A model generated the notes under the pieces. The model saw only the letters and a program-made list of their open reading frames with translations. It did not search any database and had not been told where the DNA came from. Both the position numbers and the translations under genes were made by a program. This document shows positions 1 to 6,094 of a stretch of 7,078 nucleotides of DNA, in pieces (position 1 is the stretch's first letter; each line of letters opens with the position of its first letter). The stretch comes from Pseudomonadota bacterium (GTDB lineage Bacteria; Pseudomonadota; Alphaproteobacteria; Rhizobiales; Beijerinckiaceae), in assembly GCA_028876585.1 (NCBI GenBank), contig JAGWRL010000244.1, positions 1 to 7,078 on the forward strand. The letters run 5' to 3'.

Positions 1-401
1 CGCCGACGCCGAACGTCTGGATCTGGTCGCTGGCGATGAACTCCGCCGGCAAGCAGAAGGACGCCGCCTGGTACTTCATGCAATGGGCGTCCTCGACCGA
101 GCACGACATGTTCGGCGCGCGCAAGATGGACTTCGTCAACCCGGTCCGCAATTCGGTGTGGAAGGACGACGAGTTCCGCGGTCGGCTCAACAAGTCCTAC
201 ACCGGCTACGTCGACCAGTACGACGCGTCGGCGCCGGGCTCGAAGATCTACTTCACCGCGCAGCCGCTGTTCTTCGACGTGACGACCCAATGGGCCGAGA
301 CGTTGCAGAAGATGGTGGCCAAGCAGGTGCCGGTCGACGAAGGCCTGGACCAACTCGCCGCCTCGATCGACAAGCAGTTGAAGGACGCCGGCCTCGGCTG
401 A
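1..401 (+). CDS. ABC transporter extracellular solute-binding protein (family 1), C-terminal part
   Basis: This is the 3' part of a gene whose start lies before the window; the first full codon is at 3, and 132 residues remain before TGA at 399-401. The C-terminal lobe of family 1 (MalE/UgpB-like) sugar-binding proteins is recognisable: a W-x-W-S-L stretch, then N-S-A-G-K-Q-K-D-A-A-W-x-F-M-Q-W, matching the usual 'kkeaAw.Fl.wl' helix, then N-P-V-R-N-S-V-W, matching the 'p.r.s.w' segment near the binding cleft, and a Lys-rich end helix finishing K-D-A-G-L-G. The protein would be periplasmic and would deliver substrate to the permeases encoded next; the signal peptide is out of view. It sits first in the visible transporter set and is separated from the permease by paired hairpins, the usual arrangement for a binding protein made in excess. 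The family call is firm, but the substrate is not determinable. An internal ATG at 36 is not the real start, because the frame is open and homologous upstream of it. Confidence 0.93.
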   Translation, partial: PTPNVWIWSLAMNSAGKQKDAAWYFMQWASSTEHDMFGARKMDFVNPVRNSVWKDDEFRGRLNKSYTGYVDQYDASAPGSKIYFTAQPLFFDVTTQWAETLQKMVAKQVPVDEGLDQLAASIDKQLKDAGLG

Positions 402-410
402 GCCAACATT

Positions 411-442
411 CTCGCTTCTCCGCGTTTTCGCGGAGAAGCGAG
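411..442 (+). promoter_or_regulatory. Perfect 14-bp hairpin just after the binding-protein stop codon
   Basis: The left arm at 411-424 (CTCGCTTCTCCGCG) is the exact reverse complement of the right arm at 429-442, with a TTTT loop at 425-428. Two more pairs (one G-T wobble at 410/443, then T409-A444) could extend it. It begins 9 bases after the TGA. No T-run follows the right arm, so it does not look like a rho-independent terminator. By analogy with malE-malF and similar transporter operons, a stable stem here would block 3' exonucleases and keep the binding-protein part of the message more abundant than the rest. The structure is seen directly; the role is inferred. Confidence 0.8.
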
Positions 443-456
443 GACCGTCCGCCAAA

Positions 457-483
457 GCCGGCGCCTTCTCAGGAGGCGCCGGC
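457..483 (+). promoter_or_regulatory. Second perfect inverted repeat with a purine-rich Shine-Dalgarno-like loop
   Basis: The left arm at 457-465 (GCCGGCGCC) pairs exactly with the right arm at 475-483. The 9-base interior (466-474) could add T-A, T-G and C-G pairs around a 3-base loop. It lies 14 bases after the first hairpin, so the two stems stand in tandem in the gap before the permease gene. The sequence AGGAGG at 471-476 spans the loop and the first bases of the right arm, so folding would partly hide a strong ribosome-binding sequence. No T-run follows. A role in processing or in limiting translation or transcription of the downstream genes is inferred. Confidence 0.65.
471..476 (+). 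promoter_or_regulatory. Strong Shine-Dalgarno-like AGGAGG inside hairpin 2
   Basis: AGGAGG matches the anti-Shine-Dalgarno consensus, but it is 13 bases before the nearest ATG (490) and 33 bases before the permease ATG (510), so it is too far away to serve the permease directly. It may serve the mini-ORF at 490, or may simply be part of the stem. Its position in the loop and right arm makes it a candidate for structure-controlled access. The function is unproven. Confidence 0.3.
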
Positions 484-489
484 GCCCCG

Positions 490-513
490 ATGGGAAGCTC
501 CGAACAACCATGA
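490..513 (+). other. Possible leader mini-ORF, 7 codons plus stop, overlapping the permease start
   Basis: The ATG at 490 opens a frame reading M-G-S-S-E-Q-P and then TGA at 511-513. Its stop overlaps the permease ATG at 510 in the ATGA arrangement typical of translational coupling, the same junction used between the two ATPase genes downstream. AGGAGG at 471-476 lies upstream with a longer than ideal 13-base spacer. The permease start itself has only a weak candidate site (GGGAAG, 492-497, 12 bases away), which makes coupling attractive. Short frames like this arise easily by chance, so this is a candidate only. Confidence 0.2.
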
Positions 514-1418
514 CCGATATCGCCGTCCCGGCCCGCCGCCGCAAGATTTTGCTGCTGCCGTATCTGCTGAGCCTGCCGGCGTTGCTGGCCTGCATCGGCA
601 TTCTGATCCCGTTTGTGACGGCGGTCTATTATTCGCTGCTGCGGTTCCGGCTCAACCTGCCGATGATGAAAGGCTTCATCTGGTTCGGCAATTATCAGGC
701 GTTCCTGACCGATTCGGAATTCTGGAACACGGTGCGCGTTTCGCTGCTCTACACCGCGCTGACCGTCGGCGTAGAACTCGTGCTTGGCCTCGGCATCGCG
801 CTGTTGTTGCAGAAGCAGACCCGCTTCAACAATCTCGCCTCGATCCTATTGCTGCTGCCGCTGATGACCGCGCCGGCGCTCGCCGCGCTGATGTGGAAGC
901 TGATGACCAACCCGAATTTCGGCGTCCTCTCCTATCTCGTGCAACTGATGGGCGTGCACGATTTCAAATGGGCCTCCAGCCCCAACAGCGCGTTGTTCAC
1001 CGTCGTTCTGGTCGATGTCTGGGTCTATACGCCGTTCATCATGATCCTGCTGCTGGCGGGACTGCGCTCGCTGCCCAAGCAACCGTTCGAGGCGGCCGCG
1101 CTCGACGGCGTGCCGCGCCGGTTCGTGTTCTTCCGCATCACCTTGCCGATGCTGACGCCCTATATCATCACCGCCGCGCTGTTCCGCCTGCTCGATTCGA
1201 TCCAGCAATTCGACATCATCTATCCGATGACGCAGGGCGGGCCGGGCAACACGCTGTTGGTGTTCCAGGTGCGCGCCTATCTCGAATTCTACCAATACAC
1301 CAATGTCGGCCGCTCGGCGGCGCTGCTGATGATCCTATGGGCGATCACCTATGCGCTGTCGAATCTGTTCATCAAGCAATGGCTGAAGCTGCGCGAACGC
1401 GCACGCGGCCTGGCGTAA
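510..1418 (+). CDS. ABC sugar transporter permease, MalF-type (CUT1 subunit 1)
   Basis: The product is a 302-residue inner-membrane protein and one half of the transmembrane channel of the importer. Six hydrophobic segments are visible, at roughly residues 12-42, 75-100, 108-128, 152-176, 213-234 and 268-290. The cytoplasmic coupling (EAA) loop is well kept: E194-A-A-A-L-D199-G200, followed by F-F-R-I-T-L-P. This loop docks on an ATPase subunit. The run R-L-L-D-S-I-Q-Q-F-D-I-I-Y with G-G-P-G-N-T after it is typical of MalF/UgpA-like permeases of about 290-310 residues. The ATG at 510 gives a charged N-terminus (several Arg, one Lys) before the first membrane segment, as expected, but its own ribosome-binding site is weak (GGGAAG at 492-497). 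The MalG-type partner follows after 11 bases. Family and role are firm; the substrate is unknown. Confidence 0.93.
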   Translation: MTDIAVPARRRKILLLPYLLSLPALLACIGILIPFVTAVYYSLLRFRLNLPMMKGFIWFGNYQAFLTDSEFWNTVRVSLLYTALTVGVELVLGLGIALLLQKQTRFNNLASILLLLPLMTAPALAALMWKLMTNPNFGVLSYLVQLMGVHDFKWASSPNSALFTVVLVDVWVYTPFIMILLLAGLRSLPKQPFEAAALDGVPRRFVFFRITLPMLTPYIITAALFRLLDSIQQFDIIYPMTQGGPGNTLLVFQVRAYLEFYQYTNVGRSAALLMILWAITYALSNLFIKQWLKLRERARGLA

Positions 1419-1421
1419 GGA
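1417..1421 (+). promoter_or_regulatory. Ribosome-binding site of the second permease, overlapping the previous stop
   Basis: AAGGA at 1417-1421 includes the last two bases of the TAA stop of the first permease and is 8 bases before the ATG at 1430. It fixes the start of the second permease well downstream of the long open frame that runs in from the left. Confidence 0.6.
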
Positions 1422-1429
1422 CACGCGTC

Positions 1430-2287
1430 ATGGAGCACACGTCGCCCTTCGAACGCATCGTCCGCGCCGTCCTGATCGCGGCGGTGCTGGTGTTTTTCCT
1501 GTTCCCGATTTTCTGGATCTTCCTGATGTCGTTCCAGACCAACGAGCAGGTGCTGCGCATCCCGCCGAGCCTGTTCTTCTCGCCGACGACGATCAACTAC
1601 ACCTCGCTGATCACCGGCAAGTTGCAGACGGCGGCCGGCTCGCTCGATCTCGCCTTCATGCAGAACCTCGGCAATAGCGTGTTGCTGTCGACAGCCTCGG
1701 TGGCGCTGTCGCTCGTCCTCGGCGTGCCGGCGGCCTACGCCTTCGCACGCTTCAAGTTCCCGCTGAGCGAGGATATCGCCTTCACGCTGCTGTCGTTCCG
1801 TTTCGCGCCGCCGTTGCTGGTGCTGCTGCCGCTATCGCTGTATTTCCAGGCGATCGGCCTCGACGACACCTATATCGGGCTGATCTGGGTCTATCAGTTG
1901 ATCGCGCTGCCGCTGATCCTGTGGATCGTGCGCGGCTATTTCGAGGATATCTCGCCCGACATCGAATACGCCTACCGCATCGCCGGCCATTCCTGGTTGC
2001 AGACCTTCACCCGCATCGCCATCCCGCTGGCGCGCCCCGGCATCGCGGCCGCCGGTTTGCTCGCCTTCATCTTCTGCTGGAACAATTTCGTGTTCGCGCT
2101 GATCCTCGCCTCCGCCGACAAACAACCGGTCACCGTCGGCGCGCTCGCCTTCGTCACGGCGTCCGGCATCCAATACGGCCAGATCGCGGCGGCGATCGTG
2201 CTGTCGGTCACGCCGACGCTGGCGCTGGCGCTGTTCGCCCAACGTTATCTGGTCGAAGGCCTGTCGCTCGGGGCCGTGAAGGGTTGA
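1430..2287 (+). CDS. ABC sugar transporter permease, MalG-type (CUT1 subunit 2)
   Basis: This 285-residue inner-membrane permease pairs with the MalF-type subunit. An N-terminal membrane segment (about residues 11-32, ending F-L-M-S-F) is followed by the periplasmic N-E-Q-V-L-R-I-P-P stretch and five further hydrophobic segments, a typical MalG layout. The coupling loop is recognisable at residues 179-201 (E179-Y-A-Y-R-I-A185-G186, then I-A-I-P-L-A-R-P-G), but it departs from the consensus EAAxxDG: Tyr replaces the first Ala and Ala replaces the Asp before the Gly. The next part, F-I-F-C-W-N-N-F-V-F-A-L, matches the conserved 'f...WNeF..al' segment of MalG homologues. The frame is open far upstream (back to 83), but protein homology and the AAGGA site at 1417-1421 place the start at 1430. 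The stop is 2 bases before the first ATPase start. Confidence 0.93.
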   Translation: MEHTSPFERIVRAVLIAAVLVFFLFPIFWIFLMSFQTNEQVLRIPPSLFFSPTTINYTSLITGKLQTAAGSLDLAFMQNLGNSVLLSTASVALSLVLGVPAAYAFARFKFPLSEDIAFTLLSFRFAPPLLVLLPLSLYFQAIGLDDTYIGLIWVYQLIALPLILWIVRGYFEDISPDIEYAYRIAGHSWLQTFTRIAIPLARPGIAAAGLLAFIFCWNNFVFALILASADKQPVTVGALAFVTASGIQYGQIAAAIVLSVTPTLALALFAQRYLVEGLSLGAVKG

Positions 2288-2289
2288 CC

Positions 2290-3381
2290 ATGGCGCAGAT
2301 CGAACTCAAATCGCTGACGAAATCCTACAAGACCGGCAAGGTGCTGCAAGACCTTTCGCTCGCCGCCGAAGAGGGCGAAATCGTCTGCGTGTTCGGCCCC
2401 TCGGGCGTCGGCAAAACCGTGCTGCTGCGCCTGATCGCCGGCGTCGAGGAACCGGACGCCGGCTCGATCTTCCTCGAAGGCCGCGACGTGACCGATGCGC
2501 CGCCGGAGACGCGCGGCGTCGGCATCGCGTTCCAGAATTTCGCGCTGTTCCCGCATATGACGGCGTTCGACAATATCGGCAGCGCGCTGACCGCGCATGG
2601 CGCTTCAACCGCGACGATCAAGGCCAAGGTGGAGAAGGTCGCCGCCATGCTGAAGATCAGTCATGTGCTCGGCCACCTGCCGCGCGCGCTCTCCAACGGG
2701 CAGAAGCAGCGCACCGCGCTCGCCCGCGCGCTCGCCGCCGATCCGAAGATCGTGTTGCTGGACGACCCGCTGCGCAACGTCGACGCCAAGCTGCGTTATG
2801 AGATGCGGCTCGAACTGCCGTCGCTGCTGCGCGCCTCGGGCGCGACGGTCCTCTACGTGACGCAGGATTACAAAGAAGCGATGGCGATTGGCGATCGCAT
2901 CGCCGTGCTGGTTGAAGGCCGGTTCGCGCAGGTCGCGACCCCGCCGGCGATCTATCGCGGCCCGGCTTCCGTCAATGTTGCGCGGCTGTTCGGCGATCCC
3001 ACGATCAATCTCATTTCAATTAAGCCCAAGGCGGTCAATGGCGGCGCGGCTTGTGAGATCGGCGGCGCCGCGGTATCGCTGGCCGGAGTGCCCGCCGCGA
3101 CCGCGGGCGCTTCGCTGCTGTTGGGATTGCGGCCGGAGAGCCTGACTGTATCGGACCAACAGACGCCGGATTCGTTTCCCGTCGAGGTCGTCGCGGTGAC
3201 GCCGCTCAACGAAAAGACGGTGTTGTTGATGCGCACGCGTGACGGTCAGGAAATCTTCGCTTCCGAAGCCGGCGTCGAGAACGAGGCGCGCCGGCCCGGT
3301 CCCGCCTTCGCCCACTTCGACCCCGCCCGCGCGCTGGTGTTTGATGAGGCCAGCGGCGCCCGCGTGGAGGCGCGCGCATGA
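2290..3381 (+). CDS. ABC transporter ATP-binding subunit 1 (MalK/UgpC-like) with a degenerate ATPase site
   Basis: This is a 363-residue cytoplasmic nucleotide-binding subunit. Visible motifs are Walker A G36-P-S-G-V-G-K-T43, Q-loop Q82 (A-F-Q-N-F-A-L-F-P-H-M-T), signature L134-S-N-G-Q-K-Q-R141, Walker B I-V-L-L-D158-D159-P, D-loop N-V-D165, and switch region Y-V-T-Q192-D. A C-terminal MalK-type regulatory (TOBE-like) part follows from about residue 240, with G-L-R-P-E-S-L. Three core positions differ from the norm: the catalytic Glu after Walker B is Asp159, the switch His is Gln192, and the signature has Asn for the first Gly. Such losses are known in one partner of heteromeric ABC ATPases; I recall a comparable odd partner in the GlpS/GlpT pair of rhizobial glycerol importers. 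The start at 2290 has AAGGG at 2279-2283 with a 6-base spacer. It overlaps the next ATPase gene by ATGA, so equal synthesis of the two subunits is likely. The frame is intact, so it is not a pseudogene. Confidence 0.92.
   Translation: MAQIELKSLTKSYKTGKVLQDLSLAAEEGEIVCVFGPSGVGKTVLLRLIAGVEEPDAGSIFLEGRDVTDAPPETRGVGIAFQNFALFPHMTAFDNIGSALTAHGASTATIKAKVEKVAAMLKISHVLGHLPRALSNGQKQRTALARALAADPKIVLLDDPLRNVDAKLRYEMRLELPSLLRASGATVLYVTQDYKEAMAIGDRIAVLVEGRFAQVATPPAIYRGPASVNVARLFGDPTINLISIKPKAVNGGAACEIGGAAVSLAGVPAATAGASLLLGLRPESLTVSDQQTPDSFPVEVVAVTPLNEKTVLLMRTRDGQEIFASEAGVENEARRPGPAFAHFDPARALVFDEASGARVEARA
3366..3370 (+). promoter_or_regulatory. GGAGG ribosome-binding site fixing the start of ATPase 2
   Basis: GGAGG ends 7 bases before the ATG at 3378, within the end of the ATPase 1 gene. 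It favours 3378 over the in-frame ATG at 3411 (residue 12), even though the first 11 residues (Ser/Thr-rich) lie outside the conserved ATPase fold. Confidence 0.65.
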
Positions 3382-4535
3382 GCACGTCGACTTCCAATCA
3401 GGCGCCATCGATGTCCGATGTGGCTCTGTCGCTCGCCCATGTCGACAAGATCTATGCGCCGACCTCGAAGAAGCCGGTGCATGCCGTGCAAGCGCTCGAT
3501 CTCGATGTGCGCAAGGGCGAGATAATCGCGCTGCTGGGTTCGTCGGGCTGCGGCAAGACCTCGACCTTGCGCATGATCGCCGGGTTCGAGTCCGTCACCC
3601 ATGGTTCAATCACGCTTGGCGGTCGCCGCATCGAGGCGCTGGCTCCGGCGCGACGCGGCGTGGCGATGGCGTTTGAGGGCTATTCGCTCTACCCGCCGCT
3701 GACCGTGCGCGACAACATCGCCTTCGCGCTGAAGAGCGCCAGGATCAGCACGGCGGAGGCGGAAAAGGCGGTCAAAGAAATGGCGGCGCTGGTTGAGATC
3801 GAGCCGATCCTCGACCGCTATCCCTCCTCGATTTCCGGCGGCCAGCAGCAACGCGCCTCGCTGGCGCGCGCGCTGGTGCGCCCGGCCGAACTTTATTTGC
3901 TCGACGAACCGATGGGGCAGTTAGAGCCGCGCCTGCGCGCGCTACTGCGCGGCCGGCTCAAGCGCCTGCTCAACGAGCGCGGCATGACCTCGATCTTCGT
4001 CACTCATGATCAGACCGAGGCCAACGCGCTGGCCGATCGCGTCGCGGTGATGGAAGGCGGCGTGTTGCAGCAACTGGCCAACCAGACGGAGCTGAAGGAG
4101 CGGCCGGCCAATCTCTACGTCGCGACCTTCATCGGCGAGCCGCCGATGAATGTGTTTGACGCCAAGGTCGAGATCGGCGAGCGGGTGCGCTTCCTCGTCA
4201 AGGACGGGCCGACGCTGGATTTCGCCGCCAGCGAATTCAGCGAGGCCGCGCGCGTCGCCATCGCGAAACGCGCCCGCGCGGTGATTGGCGTGCGGCCGCA
4301 CGACATCAGGCTCGGCGTCGGCGGCAACGAGGCGAAGGTCGTCTCCAATCAATGGCTCGGAGATCAAAGCCATCTCGCCCTCGATGTGGCGGGCAAGTTG
4401 ATGGTGGCGGTCGCCTTCGACGAGGTGAGCGCGACGAGGGGCGAGGCGATGCGCTATGACATCGCCAGCGCCAAGCTGCATGTGTTCGACGCCGAGAGCG
4501 GCAAAGCCGTCTCGCACGGCGCCGAGGCGGCCTGA
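3378..4535 (+). CDS. ABC transporter ATP-binding subunit 2 (MalK/UgpC-like), with altered Q-loop and D-loop
   Basis: This second nucleotide-binding subunit has 385 residues. Its motifs are Walker A G54-S-S-G-C-G-K-T61, signature I152-S-G-G-Q-Q-Q-R159, Walker B Y-L-L-D176-E177-P, and switch F-V-T-H210-D, all intact. Two positions depart from the family: the Q-loop glutamine is Glu100 (A-F-E-G-Y-S-L-Y-P-P) and the D-loop reads G-Q-L-E183-P where S/A-x-L-D is usual. A MalK-type regulatory C-terminus follows (G-V-R-P-H-D-I-R-L, near residue 310). Classical CUT1 importers use one ATPase as a homodimer. Here two dissimilar ones lie head to tail with ATGA overlap at 3378-3381, so a heterodimer is inferred, with this subunit supplying the Walker B Glu and switch His of the competent site. 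The first 11 residues are an extension, and an alternative start at 3411 is possible. The kinase gene follows after 13 bases. Confidence 0.92.
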   Translation: MSTSTSNQAPSMSDVALSLAHVDKIYAPTSKKPVHAVQALDLDVRKGEIIALLGSSGCGKTSTLRMIAGFESVTHGSITLGGRRIEALAPARRGVAMAFEGYSLYPPLTVRDNIAFALKSARISTAEAEKAVKEMAALVEIEPILDRYPSSISGGQQQRASLARALVRPAELYLLDEPMGQLEPRLRALLRGRLKRLLNERGMTSIFVTHDQTEANALADRVAVMEGGVLQQLANQTELKERPANLYVATFIGEPPMNVFDAKVEIGERVRFLVKDGPTLDFAASEFSEAARVAIAKRARAVIGVRPHDIRLGVGGNEAKVVSNQWLGDQSHLALDVAGKLMVAVAFDEVSATRGEAMRYDIASAKLHVFDAESGKAVSHGAEAA

Positions 4536-4548
4536 GCGGGGAAGCGCG

Positions 4549-6093
4549 ATGGCTGACATTTTGATTGGGATCGACGCGGGCACTTCGCTCATCAAGTCGA
4601 TCGCGTTCGATCTCGATGGGCGGCAACTCGCCGTCGCTTCGACGCCGAACCGCTATCAGACGCGGCCCGACGGCGCCGCGTTCCAATCGCTCGACGACAC
4701 CTGGGAGGATTGCGCCAAGACGCTGCGCGAGCTGGCCGGGCAGGTGGCGAATCTGGCGCAACGCACCGCCGCCATCGGGGTGACGGGGCAGGGTGATGGA
4801 ACTTGGTTGGTTGACAAGAACAACAATCCTGTGACGGAAGCGTGGCTGTGGTTGGACGGCCGCGCCGGGCCGACGGTGCGGCGGCTGCGCGGTGCGGCGG
4901 GCGACCGGGCGCGCTATCTCGCCACCGGCACCGGCCTCAATGTCTGTCAACAGGGCTCCCAGCTCGCGCATATGAAGGCGACCACGCCCGAGATCGTCGC
5001 CGGCGCCGACGCCGCGATGCATTGCAAGGATTGGCTGTATCTGAACCTCACCGGCGTGCGCGCAACCGACCCGTCGGAAGCCTGTTTCACCTTCGGCGAT
5101 TTCCGCACGCGCGCCTATGACGACGGCGTGATCGCCGCGCTCGGGTTGGAGCGCGAGCGCCGGCTGCTGCCACCGATCCTTGACGGCGTGGCGACGACGC
5201 ATCCGTTGAGCGCCGGCGCCGCCGCCGTGTCCGGGTTGACAGCCGGCACGCCCGTCAGCCTCGGTTATGTCGACGTGGTTTGCACCGCGCTTGGCGCCGG
5301 AATTCTCAGCGACGGCGCACCGGCGCGCTGCACCATCATCGGCTCGACGGGCATGCACATGCGCGCCGCGCCGGCGAGCGAAGCCTATCTCAACGACGAC
5401 GGAACCGGCTATACGATGACGCTGCCGATCCCCGGCATGATCGCGCAGATGCAATCGAACATGGCGGCGACGCTCAACATCGACTGGATTCTCGGGCTCG
5501 CCGGCGATTTGTTCGCCAGCCTTGGCCATACGGTGTCGAAGCGCGAGTTGATTGATCGCATCGAGGGCTGGGTCGGCGCGACGCGGCCGGGCTCGTTGTT
5601 GTTTCATCCCTATATCTCGGAGGCCGGCGAGCGGGGGCCGTTCGTCAACAACCATGCGCGCGCCGGCTTCAATGGCTTGAGCTTTTCGCATCGCTTCCCC
5701 GATCTGGTGCGCGGCGTCATCGAGGGTTTGAGTTTCGCAGCGCGCGATTGCTATGAGGCGATGGGGCGCAGCCACAGCGAAGTGCGGTTGACCGGCGGCG
5801 CCGGGCGCTCGAAGGCGTTGCGCGCCATTCTGGCGGCCTGTCTCGACGCGCCGGTGCGTGTGTCGTCGCGCGAGGAGGCGGGCGCGGCGGGCGCGGCGAT
5901 GATCGCGGCCTGCGCGATCGGCGCCTATGCCGACATGAACGCGGCGATCGCGCGCTGGGTGACGCCGGCGCTGGGCGCCGCGGAGCCGCCCGATCCGGCG
6001 TTGGTCAAGGTCTACGCTTCGTTGTTTCCCGCCTATCTCGAGACGCGGCGCGCGCTCGAGCCGGTGTGGGATTGTTTGGTGCAGAAGGACTGA
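4549..6093 (+). CDS. FGGY-family carbohydrate (polyol) kinase, EryA-like
   Basis: The product is a 514-residue cytoplasmic kinase, full length for FGGY kinases (about 480-550), that transfers phosphate from ATP to a sugar or polyol. The N-terminal phosphate-binding motif is I-D9-A-G-T-S13. T79-G-Q-G-D-G84-T-W sits where xylulokinases have SGQMHG and glycerol kinases NQRE. W101-L-D-G-R follows. D242 in G-Y-V-D-V-V is the likely catalytic base. G265-S-T-G-M-H is the start of the second domain, and T415-G-G-A-G-R-S with E-E-A-G-A-A-G-A-A-M after it is the C-terminal FGGY signature and adenosine pocket. Motif wording resembles, from memory, erythritol kinase EryA of Brucella and rhizobia more than GlpK, XylB or AraB, so a C4 polyol is a plausible substrate, but a relative with another specificity fits too. 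The start at 4549 has GGGGAAG at 4538-4544. An earlier in-frame ATG at 4456 lies inside the ATPase gene and adds non-family sequence. Only 1 base separates it from the dehydrogenase gene. Confidence 0.9.
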   Translation: MADILIGIDAGTSLIKSIAFDLDGRQLAVASTPNRYQTRPDGAAFQSLDDTWEDCAKTLRELAGQVANLAQRTAAIGVTGQGDGTWLVDKNNNPVTEAWLWLDGRAGPTVRRLRGAAGDRARYLATGTGLNVCQQGSQLAHMKATTPEIVAGADAAMHCKDWLYLNLTGVRATDPSEACFTFGDFRTRAYDDGVIAALGLERERRLLPPILDGVATTHPLSAGAAAVSGLTAGTPVSLGYVDVVCTALGAGILSDGAPARCTIIGSTGMHMRAAPASEAYLNDDGTGYTMTLPIPGMIAQMQSNMAATLNIDWILGLAGDLFASLGHTVSKRELIDRIEGWVGATRPGSLLFHPYISEAGERGPFVNNHARAGFNGLSFSHRFPDLVRGVIEGLSFAARDCYEAMGRSHSEVRLTGGAGRSKALRAILAACLDAPVRVSSREEAGAAGAAMIAACAIGAYADMNAAIARWVTPALGAAEPPDPALVKVYASLFPAYLETRRALEPVWDCLVQKD

Positions 6094-6094
6094 C

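Noticed and set aside
411..483. Rho-independent terminator after the binding-protein gene
   Set aside because: The stems are strong, but neither is followed by a T-run on the plus strand (GACCGTCC and GCCCCGA follow) and there is none on the minus strand; the downstream genes belong to the same transporter.
83..1429. In-frame extension of the second permease back to 83 (734-residue frame)
   Set aside because: The added residues are Arg/Pro-rich shadow sequence across the binding-protein and first permease genes. MalG homology and the ribosome site at 1417-1421 support a start at 1430.
1921..2289. Earlier start for ATPase 1
   Set aside because: The extra sequence overlaps the second permease in another frame and has no family similarity. 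The canonical ATPase N-terminus begins at 2290 with a good ribosome site.
2290..3381. ATPase 1 as a decaying pseudogene
   Set aside because: The frame is intact with full-length family architecture, normal Walker A and Q-loop and a tight overlap with its neighbour. The changes sit at specific catalytic positions and are not scattered.
4456..4548. Earlier start for the FGGY kinase
   Set aside because: It lies inside the ATPase 2 gene, and the kinase N-terminus with I-D-A-G-T-S begins properly from 4549.
5867..5905. GC-only short repeats (GGGCGCGGC twice) as a repeat element
   Set aside because: They encode the conserved Gly/Ala-rich E-E-A-G-A-A-G-A-A-M segment of FGGY kinases and are explained by protein sequence and codon bias.
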